Source: Noviherbaspirillum pedocola (GTDB lineage Bacteria > Pseudomonadota > Gammaproteobacteria > Burkholderiales > Burkholderiaceae_D). Taken from it: a DNA stretch of 64,000 bases. Of the stretch, positions 27,646 through 37,249 are shown one piece after another. The stretch is taken from assembly GCF_016632335.1 (NCBI RefSeq), contig NZ_JAEPBG010000004.1, positions 416,857 through 480,856 on the forward strand, read 5' to 3'. The stretch's first letter is position 1, and the number at the start of each line of letters is the position of its first letter. Under the pieces are notes generated by a model that saw nothing but the letters and a program-made list of their open reading frames with translations, was not told the origin of the DNA and did no database searches. The position numbers and the translations under genes are program-made.

Positions 27646-28980
27646 ATGAAATCCCATACGACCACGACCACGAACTTCGGAGCGGATGGCTCCAGGCTTA
27701 CCGCTGCGGCCGGTAGCTTCGAAACACGCACCTACGCCAAGGTCGCGCGCCGCCTGATACCGTTTCTGATGCTTTGTTATCTTGGCGCTTACCTCGACCG
27801 CGTCAATGTTGGGTTTGCCAAATTGCAAATGCTCAACGACCTGAAATGGAGCGAAACGGTCTACGGTCTTGGCGCCGGCATTTTTTTCCTCGGCTACTTT
27901 CTGTTCGAAGTGCCAAGTAACCTGATTCTGCACAAGTATGGCGCACGTCGTTGGTTGGCGCGCATCATGCTGACCTGGGCGGTGATCTCGGCATGCTTTG
28001 CGTTCGTGTCGACGCCGACCATGTTCTATGTGATGCGCTTCTTGCTTGGCGCGGCCGAAGCCGGGTTTGCCCCGGGTGTAATCTTGTACATCACCTATTG
28101 GTTTCCGAGCAAGCGCCGCGCCAAAATGATGTCGGTGTTCTTCATGGCGATTCCGTTGGCAAACATCGTCGGCGGACCGCTGTCAGGTTGGATTCTGCAA
28201 TCGTTTTCGGGTGCCCACGGTTTTCAAGGATGGCAATGGCTGTTCATGCTTGAAGCGATTCCTTCGCTGCTTCTCGGCGTCGCGATACTCCTCTATTTGG
28301 ACGACAGCATTGCAGCAGCAAAGTGGCTGACGCCTGAAGAGAAGAAACTGTTGCAAGACTATATCGCCGAGGATAATACGGGGAAGGTCTCGCACGCGTC
28401 CGTCGGCTCCTTTCTCAGCGATCGGCGGGTATGGCTACTGGCAGCCATCTATTTCTGTGTCGTAATGGGCCAGTATGGCATTACCTTCTGGCTCCCCACG
28501 ATCGTCAAGAATTCAGGCGTGAGCAACGTCGCACTGGTCGGTGTGCTTTCCGCTATTCCATATCTTTGCGCCTTAATAGCGTTGCCCTTCATTGGCATCA
28601 GTTCGGATCACACGAAAGCCAGGCGCCTGCATTGTGCAATCCCGATGGTGATGGCGGCACTTGCTTTGTTCCTGTTGCCTACCACGAGTGGCGTTGGAAC
28701 AGCATTGGCCCTGCTTAGCTTAGCCGCCATTGGCAGCATTGCTTCGAGTTCGCAGTTCTGGGCCTTGCCAACCGCATTTTTGGGCGGCATGACGGCGGCC
28801 GCCGGCATCGCAGCCATCAACTGTATCGCCAACCTTGCCGGATTCGTCTCTCCGTCGGTCGTCGGCTGGCTGAATGACTTCACTGGTAAGCAAAGTGCGG
28901 GACTGATATTCACCTCTTCTGCACTGCTGGTCGGCGCCGCGTTGGTGCTTCTCTTGCCCGCGAAAACCGTCAATCGTTAG
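27646..28980 (+). CDS. MFS transporter, anion:cation symporter family
   Basis: A 444-residue, 12-helix major facilitator. The N-terminal signature RRLIPFLMLCYLGAYLDRVN (near residues 31-50) and FFLGYFLFEVPSNLILHKYGARRWLARIM-type loop (helices 2-3, about 90-115) are typical of the ACS family that imports organic or sugar acids with protons. RFLLGAAEAGFAPG lies in helix 4. The ATG at 27646 follows AAGGAG. It is intact here, whereas the copy at 50650 ends after LNDLK. Its cluster partners (transketolase, LysR) are decayed at this locus, so it may supply transport for the intact genes at 51-54 kb. Confidence 0.92.
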   Translation: MKSHTTTTTNFGADGSRLTAAAGSFETRTYAKVARRLIPFLMLCYLGAYLDRVNVGFAKLQMLNDLKWSETVYGLGAGIFFLGYFLFEVPSNLILHKYGARRWLARIMLTWAVISACFAFVSTPTMFYVMRFLLGAAEAGFAPGVILYITYWFPSKRRAKMMSVFFMAIPLANIVGGPLSGWILQSFSGAHGFQGWQWLFMLEAIPSLLLGVAILLYLDDSIAAAKWLTPEEKKLLQDYIAEDNTGKVSHASVGSFLSDRRVWLLAAIYFCVVMGQYGITFWLPTIVKNSGVSNVALVGVLSAIPYLCALIALPFIGISSDHTKARRLHCAIPMVMAALALFLLPTTSGVGTALALLSLAAIGSIASSSQFWALPTAFLGGMTAAAGIAAINCIANLAGFVSPSVVGWLNDFTGKQSAGLIFTSSALLVGAALVLLLPAKTVNR

Positions 28981-29149
28981 TGCAGTGACGCGTTTCACAG
29001 CGATCCCCCGGGGCTGGCGCGGCGATCGCGACGCTGAAGTTGCGGATCCAATTGCGTCATTCCGCTCGCTATAACTTATGCGCTTCGTGCATCGGCTCCA
29101 TGACGACAGTCCTTCCAATTGCCTTCCTGACATTGAACGGACCGTTCGT

Positions 29150-29441
29150 GTGCGCGCTTAGTCGTGAAGAGTCGATCGCCGGAGCAGTGGTGCTTGCTGC
29201 TCCGTTCTATAGCGACAATGGCAAAGCCGCCGGGTCCGTTGGCGTTCATGGTTTAAGCGTGAAGGACGATCCAAAAATCGAGCAACTTGGAAAAATGTTG
29301 TCCCAAGAGGGTGACCGGCTCTCTCGGGCGCTCGTATCGAAAGGACACATGAGTCGATGGCCGCTGTTCATGGATTTGCAGACGTACTACCGGACACAGC
29401 CTCACACTAATGAGTCGGCCCCGAAGAATTCCAAAGTTTAA
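29150..29441 (+). pseudogene. IclR-family regulator C-terminal fragment
   Basis: The segment SREESIAGAVVLAAPFYSDN, GKAAGSVGVHGLSVKDDPKI, EQLGKMLSQEGDRLSRAL matches the end of the IclR effector-binding domain (pattern G--G-AAPV-D--G---A-LSV-GP, then I--L---V---A--IS--L). The DNA-binding domain and most of the effector domain are missing and the upstream sequence is not in frame. It is a relic of a regulator that may once have belonged with the adjacent transporter. Confidence 0.55.
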
Positions 29442-29460
29442 TAAATAGGGCCGGGCTGGC

Positions 29461-29790
29461 GATTTTCTTTGAGCCTATTGATGATCAGGCGCAGGTGATG
29501 TCCAGCACCACATGGCGCCGCGTGGATGGCATCGCCAAGTGCGCCGTTGAGTCAATTGCGGCCGAGCTTGCCATCGATCTTCATATGCCCGATGGGTAGT
29601 GGCTTGATCGCAATGCGGCGTCGGATCATGCCTTTGAGCCCGCGTGTTACACAGCGCTTTTGCCCCGAGGCCAGCCCTGCGCTCGCTCGACTTCCACGCC
29701 ACGGTAACCGCGATCGACGAAGACCATTTTCGGTTCGCCGTCCGATAGGATGGCAGCCTGCTTTAATAAGTCACTGGAACGGCTGTTCAA
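29461..29790 (-). pseudogene. IS5-family transposase C-terminal fragment
   Basis: Minus-strand fragments in two frames: LSDGEPKMVFVDRGYRGVEV, then a frame change to GLKGMIRRRIAIKPLPIGHM, KIDGKLGRN, a stop, LNGALGDAIHA and GAGHHLRLIINRLK. This is the conserved end of IS5-type transposases (VVDRGYKG ... RR-AIEP-IGHMK-DGRL-RN-LKG--GDA-HA---GAGHNLR). It is truncated and disrupted, hence inactive. Confidence 0.7.
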
Positions 29791-30240
29791 CTGCTGAAAA
29801 TTCATTTGAAAATTTTTCCGGACCGCGCCCGCCGGTACAGGCGCGCATGGGTACGCGAAAGCGGACGCTACCGCGGGCCGCATCTACGTATCAAGTTCTA
29901 ACGGCGTCATCGAATTATTGCAAGCATATCCGCGGGGCTTGAACCGACCTACGGCATCCGGCATCCGAAGCATTGATTTGCCCAAGGCTGTTTCCCATAC
30001 CGAAAATACATAGTGTGAAGAAGAGGTATAAGCGGTAGACAGATAAGCCCTGCTTATCCGTCGCCATGGCCTGCTCGAACGCCAGTGTGCGCCTTACAGG
30101 GAAGTATCGAGCGTGATCCGCCATTCAAAATGGTCACGCTGCGGGCTCAGTGCCTCCTCATCCAGCCACAAGGGAAAAGCCGCGGCAACGTTTATCGTCT
30201 AATCGGCCGTAGATCCTTCGCCGCGACTGCCGGATGGCTT
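29791..30240. other. No gene recognised
   Basis: About 450 bases between the IS5 relic and the hypothetical gene at 30241. Frames are short and without recognisable protein features. Confidence 0.4.
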
Positions 30241-30678
30241 TCAGTTTGCAGAATTAGGGACCCGGGCGACCACGGCGTGCTTTGCCAGAAGCACGTCGAC
30301 ACGCATGGATATTTTAGGCTCGTCGTTCCCCGCCTTCATCTCGTCCGCCAGCACTCGGGCGATCTTCAGATGTTCCGCCACGCCCAAGGTATGGCAAAAG
30401 TGATCAAGGGTCAGCACGTGCCTGTGGCGGCCCTCCGCGTGCCCCCGCGATAACATCCACCCGATACAGCATCGCTCGACATTGCAAAGGAAACGTTCTC
30501 TCGAGTCTGGCTGGTTGATTTTCCAACGGTTGTCATCATGAATGAGCAGGTAGAACCCCCGAGCCGGCCGGTGGTCGTTGAACAGGATATAAAACTCTGC
30601 CGCCGCCACGAGGTTCGTCCAGCGATCCACCTGGGTTCTCCGAAGTGCGTCAATACTTCTCGCCATAGAAAAATCCAC
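30241..30678 (-). CDS. Hypothetical protein of the island
   Basis: A 145-residue soluble protein. The GTG at 30678 is preceded by AAAGG at good spacing. An ATG four codons later is the alternative. The N-terminal half is aromatic and basic (AAAEFYILFNDHRPARGFYLL), the middle has several Cys (FLCNVERCCIG) and His residues (RGHAEGRHRHVLTLDHFCH), and the C-terminus is helical. The Cys/His cluster hints at metal binding, but no family is recognised. Stands alone. Confidence 0.45.
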   Translation of the reverse strand: MDFSMARSIDALRRTQVDRWTNLVAAAEFYILFNDHRPARGFYLLIHDDNRWKINQPDSRERFLCNVERCCIGWMLSRGHAEGRHRHVLTLDHFCHTLGVAEHLKIARVLADEMKAGNDEPKISMRVDVLLAKHAVVARVPNSAN

Positions 30679-31668
30679 AGTCGCCTTTCATATTTACCGG
30701 TCGTTTTGGCACGGGTGCCGGTACCCGCCGCCCGCACTGCTCGTGCCAGTTCGTTGCTTGACCGCGCTTGATTCTTTATCCCGCATACGCTGGCGTGCCA
30801 ATCAAGTTAACATGCCGGGATCCTGGAGTGGTGCACGAATGCGGATTTCAAACGAGTTCGACGCACCATCGCTGCCATTTCGCACCGGCCCCGGTGTGAG
30901 GAGCGCCGTAGCCGCCTCTCACCAAGGAGACCCGCCTGTCGCAAAAGCGTTTGCTCGCGCGGCAGTTGGTTGACTGAAGCGTCCCGCTGCAGCCCTTTCG
31001 GAGACCGCTCGCCGACATCAAGGCGACCTCTTCTGTTTGCTGCACAGAGCATTCAATGGCAAGACCGATCTCGCCCGCGGCCAAACAGATGCAAATCCCT
31101 CCGGGCTGCCCGCCTTTACGTGTACCTGCGCTCTAAGGCCATGTGCCCTCCTCCGTAAGGTGCCGAAGGACCGAGGGTGGATGCTGCAGCAATGGATCTG
31201 CTCGCGAAAGGGCCCATTGCTGCTCAAGCCGGCTGCATCTCGGTGTGGCTTCCCGCAATTGCTCTCCTGTATCCTCGACTGCCGGGCAATGGCGCGTCCA
31301 ATGCACCAGTCGCCGCGGATTCAACGGTAAGTTGGTGCCCATGCTGGAAAGAAGGTTTTAGCAATATCCGGCCATGGCATGTTCCCGTAAAGTCTCACAA
31401 TAGTGCCGGTTCACTTTTTCTGTTCGGCGCGCCACGCCACCTTCACGCTCCATCAGGGTGAAGCGTTGAGTGTAGCCGCAGGTAGGCTGTGTGCGGGCCT
31501 GCCTCTTGTGGATGGGCGATTTGGTAGCGTCCCTCGGACCTGAGAGTGGCGCAGTCTCCCGTCGTGGCCTTCCGCAACAACATCGGTGGTCATATCTTTA
31601 TGAGAAGGAAAAGAAGGCACGCTGTGGTGACCGGAACGATTGCGAGATTGGAGCTCTCGGTCCATGGC
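30679..31668. other. About 1 kb without a convincing gene
   Basis: Several overlapping frames of 60-97 codons exist on both strands but none has a ribosome site plus protein-like composition. Probably degraded accessory DNA. Confidence 0.4.
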
Positions 31669-32784
31669 TCAACGTATGCCCGCGGTCCTCTGCCGAATCC
31701 AGTCCGCGAACGCCTCCTCCTCGATTCGGTATTCTCCAAAAGACACGCGGGTCACCACGTTTCCCGCCTGCAGTCTCCTGAGCGCGTGCGCGACTGTGCT
31801 TTTGGTCGCCGTTTTTTCCAACGACGCCGAAATGCGACCAAGCGCGTTGGCACTGTGAAGGTCGGAATCGCCACGCGCGATAAGCGTCAGAACCGCCTGA
31901 TCCGCGGGATTCATGTCAGACCACGCCTCGTGCAAATGTTCATCCGAAAAAACCGACGCCTTCGTGTACCTCAAGGCTGAATCAGGCCCCAGCACTTGGT
32001 GAAGCATGTACCGCTCAATGAAACGTCTGAAGAACTCCGGCGTGTCGTTCAGTTCGGTGAAGGCGCGTCTCCCCTGCTTCGCCGTCATCGGCTTGCGCGC
32101 CATGCTGTTCATCAGCTTGACCGTGAAGTCCACAAAACCGCCCCCCAGCGGTGGAAGAGGTTCGAGCGCTGCCCAGTGGTAGAACGGCTCGGAGGGGCGC
32201 GCGAACATCGCCCGTAATGCCGTCCCAGAACTTCCCGTGAAGATCACCTTGACCCGGGCCTTGCGGATGTCAAGCGCCGCGCGCAGCGCATGCACGAAGT
32301 CGCTGTGCGCGGTGCGCGCGAGAACTTGCGCTTCGTCGATGACCAGCAGAAACGTTTTCCTTTGCTCATCGAGCTTCCTGATCGCTTCCTGCAGCGTCGG
32401 TTCCTTCCCGTCGCACGTTGCGACCTTGGCCTCCAGCGTGCCCGGTGTTTTCGCGTCGGCGTTGCCCCTTTGGGCCGGCCGGTCCGGGCGTGCGGACAGA
32501 GCCTGCGCGCTCCGCAGCCCAAGCGCGTCGAATAATGCCGCCACCAAGGCGGCCTCCGGCGACGCGCGGTTGTCCCACAGGTTCGTGTAGGCGACGATGT
32601 AGCCACGTTTCTGTGCTGCCGGCAGCAGGTCCTGCAGCAGGAATTCGGTTTTTCCCATGCGCCGGGGGGCAAAAAACCCTCGCGCGGAGGACAGCTTCAG
32701 GTCGAAGGCATTGAGATAGCCTTCCGCGAGCTCCGGCCGTGCAAAATGCCAGAGGTCGGACACCGGCCCATCATGAGGTTTCAT
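31669..32784 (-). CDS. P-loop ATPase (AAA/ATPase_2-like) with C-terminal winged helix
   Basis: A 371-residue protein. It has a Walker A variant APRRMGKTE (residues 39-47), an acidic Walker B in a hydrophobic strand (TFLLVIDEAQVL, about 148-159) and a sensor-like VKVIFTGSSG. A basic helical region follows. The C-terminal segment SASLEKTATKSTVAHALRRLQAGNVV (split over about 320-348) looks like a winged-helix DNA-binding domain. This architecture resembles archaeal-type/STAND-like ATPases and TniB-like transposition ATPases. It could act in DNA transactions of the island. No strong ribosome site. On the same strand as the two small genes upstream. Confidence 0.75.
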   Translation of the reverse strand: MKPHDGPVSDLWHFARPELAEGYLNAFDLKLSSARGFFAPRRMGKTEFLLQDLLPAAQKRGYIVAYTNLWDNRASPEAALVAALFDALGLRSAQALSARPDRPAQRGNADAKTPGTLEAKVATCDGKEPTLQEAIRKLDEQRKTFLLVIDEAQVLARTAHSDFVHALRAALDIRKARVKVIFTGSSGTALRAMFARPSEPFYHWAALEPLPPLGGGFVDFTVKLMNSMARKPMTAKQGRRAFTELNDTPEFFRRFIERYMLHQVLGPDSALRYTKASVFSDEHLHEAWSDMNPADQAVLTLIARGDSDLHSANALGRISASLEKTATKSTVAHALRRLQAGNVVTRVSFGEYRIEEEAFADWIRQRTAGIR

Positions 32785-33022
32785 GAGTTCTGAGAAGCTT
32801 CATTGCAGCCAAAACTTTAGGATACCGGCTGCGCGGGTTGATCGACAATCGGCTGTGGCCACCCTCGAGATGAAGCGCGGGCACTTGCCGACGGGGACAT
32901 GACGACTGTTGCCCAATGGACCTGCCGCTCTCCATGCCAAGGCAACGGCTAGCGTAGGCAACCGCCTCGAAGGGACCTGTGGTGACGCGGCATCGAATGA
33001 CATCAATGCGGAGCATCCTGCA

Positions 33023-33262
33023 TCAGTCACCGCGGCCAGCGTTTTTTAACTCGCGTCGGTATGACAGTATGGCTGTCGATAGATGCTTGACCGGGACCCA
33101 TCGCCAAATCCCCCCTTCTGTGTAGCTGGTCTCGAAAAGACGCTCGATGCTGCCGTCCGCGGCCAATCCGAACGGAGCACCCTGTGCGGCAAGCCGCCGC
33201 ATCCAGCACAGCCGCATCTGAAACAGCCACATCTGATTCAGTCTTGATGTCTTCGGCCCCAT
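33023..33262 (-). CDS. Hypothetical small protein
   Basis: A 79-codon frame with a Trp-rich, protein-like second half (ADGSIERLFETSYTEGGIWR then WVPVKHLSTAILSYRRELKN). It lies between two same-strand genes, so it may belong to their transcript. There is no clear ribosome site, the N-terminus is Met-rich and the start is uncertain. It could be chance. Confidence 0.35.
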   Translation of the reverse strand: MGPKTSRLNQMWLFQMRLCWMRRLAAQGAPFGLAADGSIERLFETSYTEGGIWRWVPVKHLSTAILSYRRELKNAGRGD

Positions 33263-33369
33263 GTCTGTTCGTATTGATATACATGATTACTGCGGCCACA
33301 CATTTCCCGCCGGGGTATCTCGAGCAATCAAGGCGGCCGGACCCACAGCCGTCCGAAACGGCAGGAAGT

Positions 33370-33921
33370 TCAAGTGTAAGTACCGGTCTCAACACGCTTC
33401 AAGTATTCCCACACCTGCCGGCGGCCCGCGACAGTCTGAGCGAGTTCGCAGGGGCGTTGATGGTCCAGCCATACTGACGGTGCGTCCCACCACGCCTCAT
33501 GGTGTGGACCGAGGACGTCTTTAGCCAACGTACGCAGCTCCTGTGTCGATGGCAATATCGCTTCCGGGACGGGCCAGTTGAGAACGACTGCGACATGCCT
33601 GAAGATCCAGCCCGCCTCCGCCTTCTCCAATCCCCATCCGGCCGCCAGAACCCGGTCGTGGTACTGCAGCAGGATGTCAGCCTCATGCATGTCTTTGCGC
33701 TTGCCTTTTCTCGTTGTGCGTGCCGCCTCCACGAACTGCTCGGCGAGATCCCGGCACCAATGGTAGCGCGCGTGCCTCTCAGGCGGCGTATTGCCCAGCA
33801 TGTAAAACCGTCCTTGAAACTTCGTCACGGATAGTTTCGGCTGGGCACCTGCGAGGCCGCTTCCGATCGATCGCTGCGGGAAATCCGCAGGCACATCGAA
33901 TTCATCGTCACTCGTGTTCAT
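33370..33921 (-). CDS. Protein with C-terminal ParS/Xre/MbcA-type (DUF2384-like) segment
   Basis: A 183-residue protein. The first part contains GSGLAGAQPKLSVTKFQGRF, reminiscent of a short HipA-like motif. The middle is helical (KGKRKDMHEADILLQYHDRV). The last 50 residues read TLAKDVLGPHHEAWWDAPSV, WLDHQRPCELAQTVAGRRQV, WEYLKRVETG. They follow the pattern of the toxin-binding domain of Xre/MbcA/ParS antitoxins (LG...A..WL..P...L.G..P.EL..T..G...V...L.R...G). No RES-domain toxin is adjacent. Whether it is a true antitoxin is inference. Confidence 0.6.
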   Translation of the reverse strand: MNTSDDEFDVPADFPQRSIGSGLAGAQPKLSVTKFQGRFYMLGNTPPERHARYHWCRDLAEQFVEAARTTRKGKRKDMHEADILLQYHDRVLAAGWGLEKAEAGWIFRHVAVVLNWPVPEAILPSTQELRTLAKDVLGPHHEAWWDAPSVWLDHQRPCELAQTVAGRRQVWEYLKRVETGTYT

Positions 33922-34157
33922 ATTCGCCTTCCGTCTCTAACAGGTAGTGGCAGTGCTCAGAGTTGAACTGGTGGAACTGAGCTTTCTGGAGGGGATTGGC
34001 TCGCCGCCTACCCAACGACGCATTGATCCTTTCCGTCGACTGCACTCCACCGTGCGTCGATGCTCTCGATTTCAAGATACGGACATGCGATAGTTCATCG
34101 ACTTGTCAACTTTGTGCAGCAAGGGTGTCCCAAGGATTCGCAAGGGGACGGCATGCA

Positions 34158-34589
34158 ATGCTCACGCATTTCTTCATGAAAATTTTTACTGAGGATGAGG
34201 TCAACGTGCTTTTCGATCTGCTAGTGGCAGAGGTCGAAAATTCTCGTACTGAATATAAAAGCGTTAGCGTTAGTGATTACTATAAAGAGACAAAGATAAT
34301 AGAGATTCAAACTGAACGGTCTTGGCTGCTAAGCAGTCTTCACAACCGCGATGTGTGCTGCCTAGCGTGTTCTCTCCTTGCATACCCTAGCGCATTCGCA
34401 AAGATGCTCGACATGATTCCTGATGACGATGAGACGGTGGCCGATCTGACGTACGCCGTTGAAAGCGGGCGGGATTTCGCTGATGGCGATGCTTGGTTCA
34501 AGACTGTCTATGTCGAATCAGCGCGGCATTTCGAAACTTGGCTCGCTCGCCGCGCAGTCTCACGAGTCCTAAGAAATGCTCGCAGATAG
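34158..34589 (+). CDS. Hypothetical acidic protein
   Basis: A 143-residue protein. The ATG at 34158 has AAGGGGACG nine bases upstream. A second ATG six codons later is possible. It is acidic and helical (FTEDEVNVLFDLLVAEVENS, later IPDDDETVADLTYAVESGRD), with a Cys pair in a DVCCLAC segment, ending in a basic helix. It is the only plus-strand gene in this part of the island. No family recognised. Confidence 0.55.
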   Translation: MLTHFFMKIFTEDEVNVLFDLLVAEVENSRTEYKSVSVSDYYKETKIIEIQTERSWLLSSLHNRDVCCLACSLLAYPSAFAKMLDMIPDDDETVADLTYAVESGRDFADGDAWFKTVYVESARHFETWLARRAVSRVLRNARR

Positions 34590-35102
34590 ATCTGAGCAGG
34601 GCAGCATATGGATTTTGACCTAGACTAAGTTCGTAGCTGCGACAAGAGAAACTCGCCATGAACAAATTCAGGGTGACTAGGCGGGATCCCCCACCCTGTG
34701 TTTCACACACGGTCGTCAAGTGCTGCCCGTTGCTTCTTTTACGGCAATGAGCAGCAATGGCACCTAACCCCCATCAGTGCAAAGTTCGTTGTCCGTTCAC
34801 CCCGCAAGCCTGCAGCCCATCCCAAGACTTTCGCGCTTCCAACTAGGATGCCTTTTCTTATTCTTAAGGATCGCCGCATGGCGGCCTTTACAAGTCTCAA
34901 TGGTGGTTCTCCGTGCATACGATCACATCCGGGGTTACGCAGACCAGTCCGAAAACCATATGTCCCATGAGCGGACTTTCCCCAGTCTTTACAAGCCGTT
35001 TGCCCTGCGCCTAGCCAGTTCCGTGCTGCTACTTGGTCGTGGCAATTTACTTGTTGATAGTTGCATTTATGGGGTCGTATGGCTGCATTGGGTTTTGTAC
35101 GC
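34590..35102. other. No gene recognised
   Basis: About 510 bases between convergent genes. No terminator hairpin or gene could be supported. Confidence 0.4.
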
Positions 35103-36305
35103 TCATGGTGACCTGACAAAGCCGAAACCCATGGTCCCCTTTGGAACGTTCATCGCCATTCCGACATCGCCCGCCAGGACCGTACGGCGGGAATTAAACA
35201 ATGCCCATCCAATTGATTGACGGATCACACGCCGCATTTCCCGCGGAGTGAGCGACGCCACGGCATCGAAAGCCGCCCGGTCAAGTTTCATTGACCTTCT
35301 TGCGCCGAAAACCTCGCGCCTGACCTCCGTGAAGATTCGGACCGCCATGCGTTGCGACTGTGCCGGCGTCAGCTGCGGCACGTCGAACACCTTGAGCCGG
35401 CTGCGTATCGGTTCCGACAGCAACCCGGCATCGTTCGCCGTGCAGATGTAGAGCACCCTGCTAGCATCCAAGTTAAGCCATGGGAAGGACAGATCCTGGA
35501 ATGAGCTTGCCGTCCCTGGCTCGAGCAGCGACAACAGCGAGGACATCGGGTCGTACCGCCCTTCAGTCGATACCTTGTCGATCTCATCAAGGAAGAACAG
35601 CGGATTCGCGTGGGTCTTATGCACGAGGGCGTCGAACAACCGTCCAGGCTGGGTGTTGGACCAGAACTCCTCGCTGCCGGCCAGCCCGGCGTTGCTCTGG
35701 GCGTTCTCCATGCGCATGCACACCAGATACAACTTAAACGACCCGGCGAACGCCTCGCAGAACAGGGACTTCCCGACCCCGGGCGGGCCTGCAAGGAGGA
35801 CCGGGCTGAAGCGGATAGTTCCGTCGCCATGCTCCGCGAGCGCGAGCATGCTCCTGAGATAGTTGACCACCTCCGTGAAATTGGGGAACCGTCGCTCCAA
35901 GCGACGCAGAACACGACGCCAGTCCGGCGGCAGACGAAGCAGACTGCGGTATTCACCTGCGTCGCGCAGGTTTGCGACAAGCGCACGGGCACGTTGCCGT
36001 CGGTCGGACTCCGAAAACAAGGCGTCGAACGAGTCCACCGCCTCCTCGACCTGCCGCTTGTCCAGGAGCTTCAGGAAGGGTTCGCCGGATGCAACCACGT
36101 CGGTCGGCCATTCCTCCACCGCTGGTTCCCATGCCCCTTTTCCCTTCGTGGCGCTTTCTTGTTCCTCGGCCAGTCGTTGGGCGGCCTCGACACGCGCCTG
36201 GGCCTCGAGACGCTGTTGTTCAAGTTTGCGAACCACTTCGGCCGGCAAGGCGATTCTGCTCCTCCACCATTCCCACCCTGGCTGCAGATTGTCTGTCGAT
36301 GGCAT
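35103..36305 (-). CDS. Lon-like AAA+ ATPase without protease domain
   Basis: A 400-residue AAA+ protein. An N-terminal coiled-coil/helical region (residues about 20-165, Glu/Gln/Arg-rich) precedes the ATPase core: Walker A GPPGVGKS (173-180), Walker B PLFFLDEIDK (about 233-242), sensor 1 VLYICTAND and an arginine-finger strand IRSRLKVFDVP. The lid follows with LTPREMRRVIRQSIGWAL. The order and spacing resemble Lon, but the Ser-Lys protease domain is absent, so it should remodel rather than degrade its client. It follows the 156-residue gene by about 50 bases on the same strand, probably one operon controlled near the XRE gene. Confidence 0.8.
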   Translation of the reverse strand: MPSTDNLQPGWEWWRSRIALPAEVVRKLEQQRLEAQARVEAAQRLAEEQESATKGKGAWEPAVEEWPTDVVASGEPFLKLLDKRQVEEAVDSFDALFSESDRRQRARALVANLRDAGEYRSLLRLPPDWRRVLRRLERRFPNFTEVVNYLRSMLALAEHGDGTIRFSPVLLAGPPGVGKSLFCEAFAGSFKLYLVCMRMENAQSNAGLAGSEEFWSNTQPGRLFDALVHKTHANPLFFLDEIDKVSTEGRYDPMSSLLSLLEPGTASSFQDLSFPWLNLDASRVLYICTANDAGLLSEPIRSRLKVFDVPQLTPAQSQRMAVRIFTEVRREVFGARRSMKLDRAAFDAVASLTPREMRRVIRQSIGWALFNSRRTVLAGDVGMAMNVPKGTMGFGFVRSP

Positions 36306-36355
36306 CCGTACCTACTTCTCGATTGAAAATGATATACGTGACCTGCTATGGACCA

Positions 36356-36826
36356 TCATGGCCACACCTTGTCGATCTCATCGAGGTCATGCGGGGCATT
36401 CGAAGGCATGATGTAGGTTTGACCGCTCTTGCATTTGTAGGCGAAGACCTCGTTTCCGCTCGTGTCTTGCCCCCTGTTGATCTCAAGGACTTCGTTAATG
36501 CCGTAAGGCTCGTCCGCGGAGAGTGGGATCTGCAACGCTATTCGCACTTTGTATTTCGGTGCTGGGTAATCCTCGAGCAGACGTAACAGATCCCCGATAT
36601 GCCCGGTCAGGAAGTGCCACCATTGAACGTCAGGGTCCTCCGCAAACCCGACATCGACATGAAACAGATAATGCCCCCTTACCTCGACCCACCGGAAACA
36701 GCGGCTTCCTGAGCCGCCACCTTTCCGATCCTCGGCGCGGCTCATCAGCTTGGCTTCAAAACTGTCGACCGTGAATAACACCGTACTTCCCCTGCTCGGA
36801 TGCAAGCGGCAACGAACCTTTCCCAT
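36356..36826 (-). CDS. Hypothetical protein, upstream partner of the Lon-like ATPase
   Basis: A 156-residue soluble protein. The start at 36826 (MGKVRCRLHPSRG) is preferred to a non-ATG start six codons upstream. It is rich in Trp and aromatic residues (CFRWVEVRGHYLFHVDVGFA, DVQWWHFLTGHIGDLLRLLE), suggesting a mixed alpha/beta fold. It is immediately upstream of the AAA+ gene and divergent from the XRE regulator, so it is a likely partner or substrate adaptor of the ATPase, which is inference from position only. Family not recognised. Confidence 0.55.
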   Translation of the reverse strand: MGKVRCRLHPSRGSTVLFTVDSFEAKLMSRAEDRKGGGSGSRCFRWVEVRGHYLFHVDVGFAEDPDVQWWHFLTGHIGDLLRLLEDYPAPKYKVRIALQIPLSADEPYGINEVLEINRGQDTSGNEVFAYKCKSGQTYIMPSNAPHDLDEIDKVWP

Positions 36827-37006
36827 GACACTGCCACGAGACAAGGCACATATATATGACGTTGCTACTCAACATTCACGTGTTTATGAAATATGCGCTG
36901 GCGTGGCATGTCTTGGCATCTGGACATACACCGTCGGCTGGCTTCGGAAGTGCATTGTAGAATATATTCCGTGGACTGTGAATCCCGGCGCACCGATCAT
37001 TCCGGG

Positions 37007-37249
37007 ATGAAAAAGAAAAACATCAATACGTTACGGACACGCATTGCCAGTGAAGTGAAGCAAGCCCGATCCCATGCAGGTCTGTCCCAAGAGGCGCTGG
37101 CCATGGCGGCTGAAGTGGACCGCACTTACGTTTCACAGCTGGAACGTGCGATCGCCAATCCTTCAATAGAGATTCTTCAGAGGATTGCGGACGCGCTTGG
37201 GGTTGAGCTCGTCATTACGTTTCAATCATCATCGTCGAGCATCAACTGA
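37007..37249 (+). CDS. XRE-family helix-turn-helix regulator
   Basis: An 80-residue protein that is almost entirely one HTH_3 domain: RIASEVKQARSHAGLSQEAL, AMAAEVDRTYVSQLERAIAN, PSIEILQRIADALGVEL. The recognition helix is around residues 35-48. The likely start at 37007 has no usual ribosome site and overlaps a near-palindrome (TCATTCCGGGATGA, 36996-37009), which may be an operator for autorepression or may give a leaderless mRNA. It is divergent from the 36826 gene across 180 bases, so it probably controls that operon. Confidence 0.85.
   Translation: MKKKNINTLRTRIASEVKQARSHAGLSQEALAMAAEVDRTYVSQLERAIANPSIEILQRIADALGVELVITFQSSSSSIN

Noticed and set aside
30807..31480. Several overlapping frames of 60-97 codons
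   Set aside because: Mutually exclusive, no ribosome sites, no family resemblance.
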